Source: Comamonas sp.
GTDB lineage: Bacteria > Pseudomonadota > Gammaproteobacteria > Burkholderiales > Burkholderiaceae_C
Assembly: GCA_019236485.1 (NCBI GenBank)
Contig: JAFAIY010000624.1
Coordinates: 1 to 7,830 of the forward strand
Length of the DNA: 7,830 nucleotides
Direction of reading: 5' to 3'
Made by a program: the position numbers and the translations under genes. Shown here in pieces: positions 5,813 through 7,830 of this stretch. The notes under the pieces were generated by a model, which did not search any database, was not told where the DNA came from, and worked only from the letters and a program-made list of their open reading frames with translations. Within the stretch, counting starts at the first letter, position 1. Every line of letters starts with the position of its first letter.

Positions 5813-6940
5813 ATGTCCAAACGTGACTACTATGAAGTTCTGGGCGTTGCCAAAAGCGCCTCGGACGACGAAATCAAGAAGGCTTATCGCAAGCTTGCGA
5901 TGAAGCACCACCCCGACCGCAACCAGGGCGACAAGGCCAAGGCGGCCGAGGAACAGTTCAAGGAGGTCAAAGAGGCCTACGAGATGCTGTCCGACACCCA
6001 GAAGCGCGCTGCCTATGACCAGTACGGCCATGCGGGCGTGGACCCCAACCGCGGCATGGGCGGCGGCGAAGGCTTTGGCGGTTTTGCCGAGGCCTTTGGC
6101 GACATCTTCGGCGATATGTTCAACGGCGGTGGCCGCGGCCGTGGCGGCCGCCAGGTCTATCGCGGCAACGACCTCAGCTACTCCATGGAAATCACCCTGG
6201 AGGAGGCGGCCAAGGGCAAGGATGCGCAGATCCGCATTCCCAGCTGGGACAGCTGCGACACCTGTCACGGCAGCGGCGCCAAGCCCGGCACCAGCCCCAA
6301 GACCTGCACCACCTGCAATGGCATGGGCAGCGTGCAGATGCGCCAGGGCTTCTTCAGCGTGCAGCAGACCTGCCCGCACTGCCGCGGCACGGGCAAGATC
6401 ATTCCCGAACCCTGCACCAGCTGCGGCGGCCAGGGCAAGATCAAGCGCCAGAAGACGCTGGAGGTCAAGGTGCCGGCCGGCATCGACGACGGCATGCGGA
6501 TTCGCTCCGCAGGCAACGGCGAGCCCGGCACCAACGGCGGACCGGCCGGCGATCTCTATATCGAGATCCGCGTCAAGGACCACGACATCTTCGAGCGCGA
6601 CGGCGACGATCTGCACTGCAACGTGCCCGTGAGCTTCATCACCGCAGCCCTGGGCGGCGAGATCGAAGTGCCGACCCTGGCGGGCAAGGCCGCGATCGAC
6701 ATTCCCGAAGGCACGCAGGCCGGCAAGCAGTTCCGTCTGCGCGGCAAGGGCATCAAGGGCATACGCTCGAGCTACCCCGGCGACCTGTACTGCCACATCG
6801 TGGTCGAGACTCCGGTCAAGCTCACCGAGTACCAGCGCAAGCTGCTCAAGGACCTGGACGAATCGCTGAAGAAAGGCGGCTCCAAGCATTCCCCCAGCGG
6901 CGAAAGCTGGACGGATCGCCTCAAGAGCCTCTTCAGCTAA
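5813..6940 (+). CDS. dnaJ: Chaperone protein DnaJ (Hsp40, class A)
   Basis: DnaJ delivers unfolded proteins to DnaK and stimulates its ATPase. The 375 aa protein has all class A parts. The J domain (1-70) has the catalytic HPD at 33-35 in MKHHPDRN. A Gly/Phe-rich linker spans about 81-113. The zinc domain has four CxxCxGxG repeats: CDTCHGSG (Cys148/151), CTTCNGMG (165/168), CPHCRGTG (187/190) and CTSCGGQG (201/204), enough for two zinc ions. The C-terminal substrate-binding and dimerisation domains follow, with [26 protein letters not shown] and QFRLRGKGI. The ribosome site is weak (CGGAAAT about 6-10 nt upstream of ATG), and a strong hairpin precedes it, so expression is probably lower than for dnaK. 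Last gene of the operon. Confidence 0.99.
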   Translation: MSKRDYYEVLGVAKSASDDEIKKAYRKLAMKHHPDRNQGDKAKAAEEQFKEVKEAYEMLSDTQKRAAYDQYGHAGVDPNRGMGGGEGFGGFAEAFGDIFGDMFNGGGRGRGGRQVYRGNDLSYSMEITLEEAAKGKDAQIRIPSWDSCDTCHGSGAKPGTSPKTCTTCNGMGSVQMRQGFFSVQQTCPHCRGTGKIIPEPCTSCGGQGKIKRQKTLEVKVPAGIDDGMRIRSAGNGEPGTNGGPAGDLYIEIRVKDHDIFERDGDDLHCNVPVSFITAALGGEIEVPTLAGKAAIDIPEGTQAGKQFRLRGKGIKGIRSSYPGDLYCHIVVETPVKLTEYQRKLLKDLDESLKKGGSKHSPSGESWTDRLKSLFS

Positions 6941-6955
6941 GCGCTAGCCGCTCAC

Positions 6956-6992
6956 AAAAAAAGCCCATCCGGCATGGCCGATGGGCTTTTTT
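6956..6992. terminator. Bidirectional terminator between dnaJ and the Sel1-repeat gene
   Basis: Seven A residues (6956-6962) lead into AGCCCATC (6962-6969), which pairs with GATGGGCT (6980-6987) and is followed by TTTTTT (6987-6992). An alternative fold extends the stem with CGGC/GCCG around ATG and one bulged C. A-tract and T-tract flank the stem, so it works as a rho-independent terminator on both strands. It suits its place between two convergent genes, 15 bases after the dnaJ stop and 16 bases from the opposing stop. Confidence 0.92.
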
Positions 6993-7008
6993 CATGCCGG
7001 GGCCGGAT

Positions 7009-7830
7009 TCACTGCTTGACCGGCTTCCAGGCCTGAGCCTCACGCTGTATGCGCAGCTTTTCCGCGGAGCCCAGGTCCTGCTCCGCCGTGCGCACGCGGC
7101 TTTGCAGCGATGCATCCTTGGTCTTCGCGATCAGCAGCCAGTAATAGGCCTTGGCCATGCTTTTCTCCACGCCCTGGCCGCTTGCATACATGGCCGCCAG
7201 ATTGGACTGCGCCAGGGTATCGCCCTGCTTTGCCGCACGTTCGAACCAGCGCGCCGCGGTGGCCGGGTTCTGACCGACCCCCTGGCCGTTGGCATACAGA
7301 AAGCCCAGCGTGGACTGGGCCGAGGCATTGCCCTGGTTTGCCGACTTTTCCAGCCAGCCCGCCGCACGCGGCATGTCCTGCGGCACCACCGCGCCTTCCG
7401 CATACATCATGCCCGCGTTGTACTGGGCATCGGCATGGCCTTTCTCGCCGGCCTGCTCGAACCACTGCAAGGCGCTGCGGCTGTCTTCCTTGACGCCGCG
7501 GCCGCTGGCCAGCATCACGCCCAGGCTGTACTGGCCTGCGGCCTCGCCGCTTTGCGCCGAGCGCTGGAACCACTGCACGGCCTGGGCATCGTCCTTGGCC
7601 ACGCCGCGCCCTTCGGCATACATCAGGCCCAGATTGTTCTGGGCAATCCCGTCGCCCTGATCCGAGGCCTTGCGATACCACTGCACGGCCTGGCGCTCGT
7701 CCTGGGACACGCCGCGGCCATTTGCATAGAGCACGCCCAGATCGGACTGCGCCGGGGCATAGCCCTGATCGGCGGACTTGCGGAACCACTGCACGGCCTG
7801 CGCCAGATCCTGATTCACGCCGCGGCCGAA
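7009..7830 (-). CDS. Sel1-like (TPR family) repeat protein, N-terminus outside window
   Basis: The frame is open to base 7830, so the true start lies beyond the right edge. The GTG at 7818 is only the Val of a GRGV repeat motif and not a start. The visible 273 residues contain six complete 36-residue Sel1-like repeats and the start of a seventh. They follow the pattern AQxxLGxxYAxGRGVxxDxxQA and then VQWFxKSAxxGx. Each unit is a helix pair, and such arrays act as protein-binding scaffolds. The fifth unit is degenerate (GAVV for GRGV, GW for QW). A last unit runs into KAYYWLLIAKTKD and a charged helical tail ending KPVKQ. No catalytic domain is visible, and a signal peptide, if present, would be outside the window. 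The partner and role cannot be told from sequence. The gene converges on dnaJ and is probably unrelated to it. Confidence 0.9.
   Translation of the reverse strand, partial: FGRGVNQDLAQAVQWFRKSADQGYAPAQSDLGVLYANGRGVSQDERQAVQWYRKASDQGDGIAQNNLGLMYAEGRGVAKDDAQAVQWFQRSAQSGEAAGQYSLGVMLASGRGVKEDSRSALQWFEQAGEKGHADAQYNAGMMYAEGAVVPQDMPRAAGWLEKSANQGNASAQSTLGFLYANGQGVGQNPATAARWFERAAKQGDTLAQSNLAAMYASGQGVEKSMAKAYYWLLIAKTKDASLQSRVRTAEQDLGSAEKLRIQREAQAWKPVKQ
7180..7827 (-). repeat. Six tandem 108-bp Sel1 repeat units
   Basis: Counting from the Gly of each GxGV motif, units occupy 7827-7720, 7719-7612, 7611-7504, 7503-7396, 7395-7288 and 7287-7180, with no insertion or deletion between them. DNA identity is visible as well: the string CACTGCACGGCCTG recurs at 7571, 7679 and 7787, exactly 108 bases apart, with a near copy at 7463. 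Units nearer the window edge are more alike than those near the stop codon. Confidence 0.9.

Noticed and set aside
5708..6889. 393-codon open frame antisense to dnaJ
   Set aside because: Ala/Leu/Val/Gly-rich composition without motifs, overlapping a complete dnaJ. This is a mirror of GC-rich codon use.
7009..7818. GTG at 7818 as the start of the Sel1-repeat gene
   Set aside because: The codon encodes Val of a GRGV motif in phase with the repeats, and the frame stays open to the window edge, so the gene begins outside.

Overview
The window is about 63% G+C by eye and holds conserved housekeeping genes typical of a betaproteobacterium of the order Burkholderiales. The family is probably Comamonadaceae (Comamonas/Delftia/Acidovorax-like). 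This rests on the rpsF-priB-rpsR-rplI order, an S18 with a long basic N-terminus, and the style of the DnaK, GrpE and PriB sequences. No database search was possible, so the genus is an inference. I see no mobile element, CRISPR array, tRNA, rRNA or phage gene, and no clear sign of horizontal transfer.

Layout. Positions 1-1206 (minus) hold most of the replicative helicase gene dnaB, cut by the left edge, with a possible promoter of its own. Positions 1315-1328 form a UUCG-loop terminator that ends a minus-strand operon at 1357-2794. In transcription order this operon is rpsF (S6), priB (primosome protein), rpsR (S18) and rplI (L9). Its leader carries a strong hairpin that could be an autoregulatory site. 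A 315-base divergent intergenic region (2795-3109) holds the rpsF promoter and leader on one strand and a heat-shock (sigma-32 type) promoter for grpE on the other. It also contains two inverted repeats with no assigned function.

Positions 3110-6940 (plus) are grpE, dnaK and dnaJ, the complete Hsp70 machine. A second sigma-32-like promoter lies in front of dnaK, and a very stable hairpin lies between dnaK and dnaJ. A bidirectional terminator (6956-6992) separates dnaJ from a convergent minus-strand gene (7009-7830). That gene encodes a Sel1-repeat protein whose N-terminus is outside the window.

How the genes work together. DnaK binds unfolded clients, DnaJ delivers them and stimulates ATP hydrolysis, and GrpE releases ADP. 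S6 and S18 bind each other in the 30S platform, and L9 is a 50S protein. PriB helps reload DnaB at stalled forks, so the left half pairs ribosome genes with replication-restart genes. The most useful second-look items are regulatory: the dyads around the grpE promoter, the uncertain grpE start, the rpsF leader hairpin, the dnaK-dnaJ hairpin, and the priB start codon that overlaps its Shine-Dalgarno sequence. I found no convincing new biological system.
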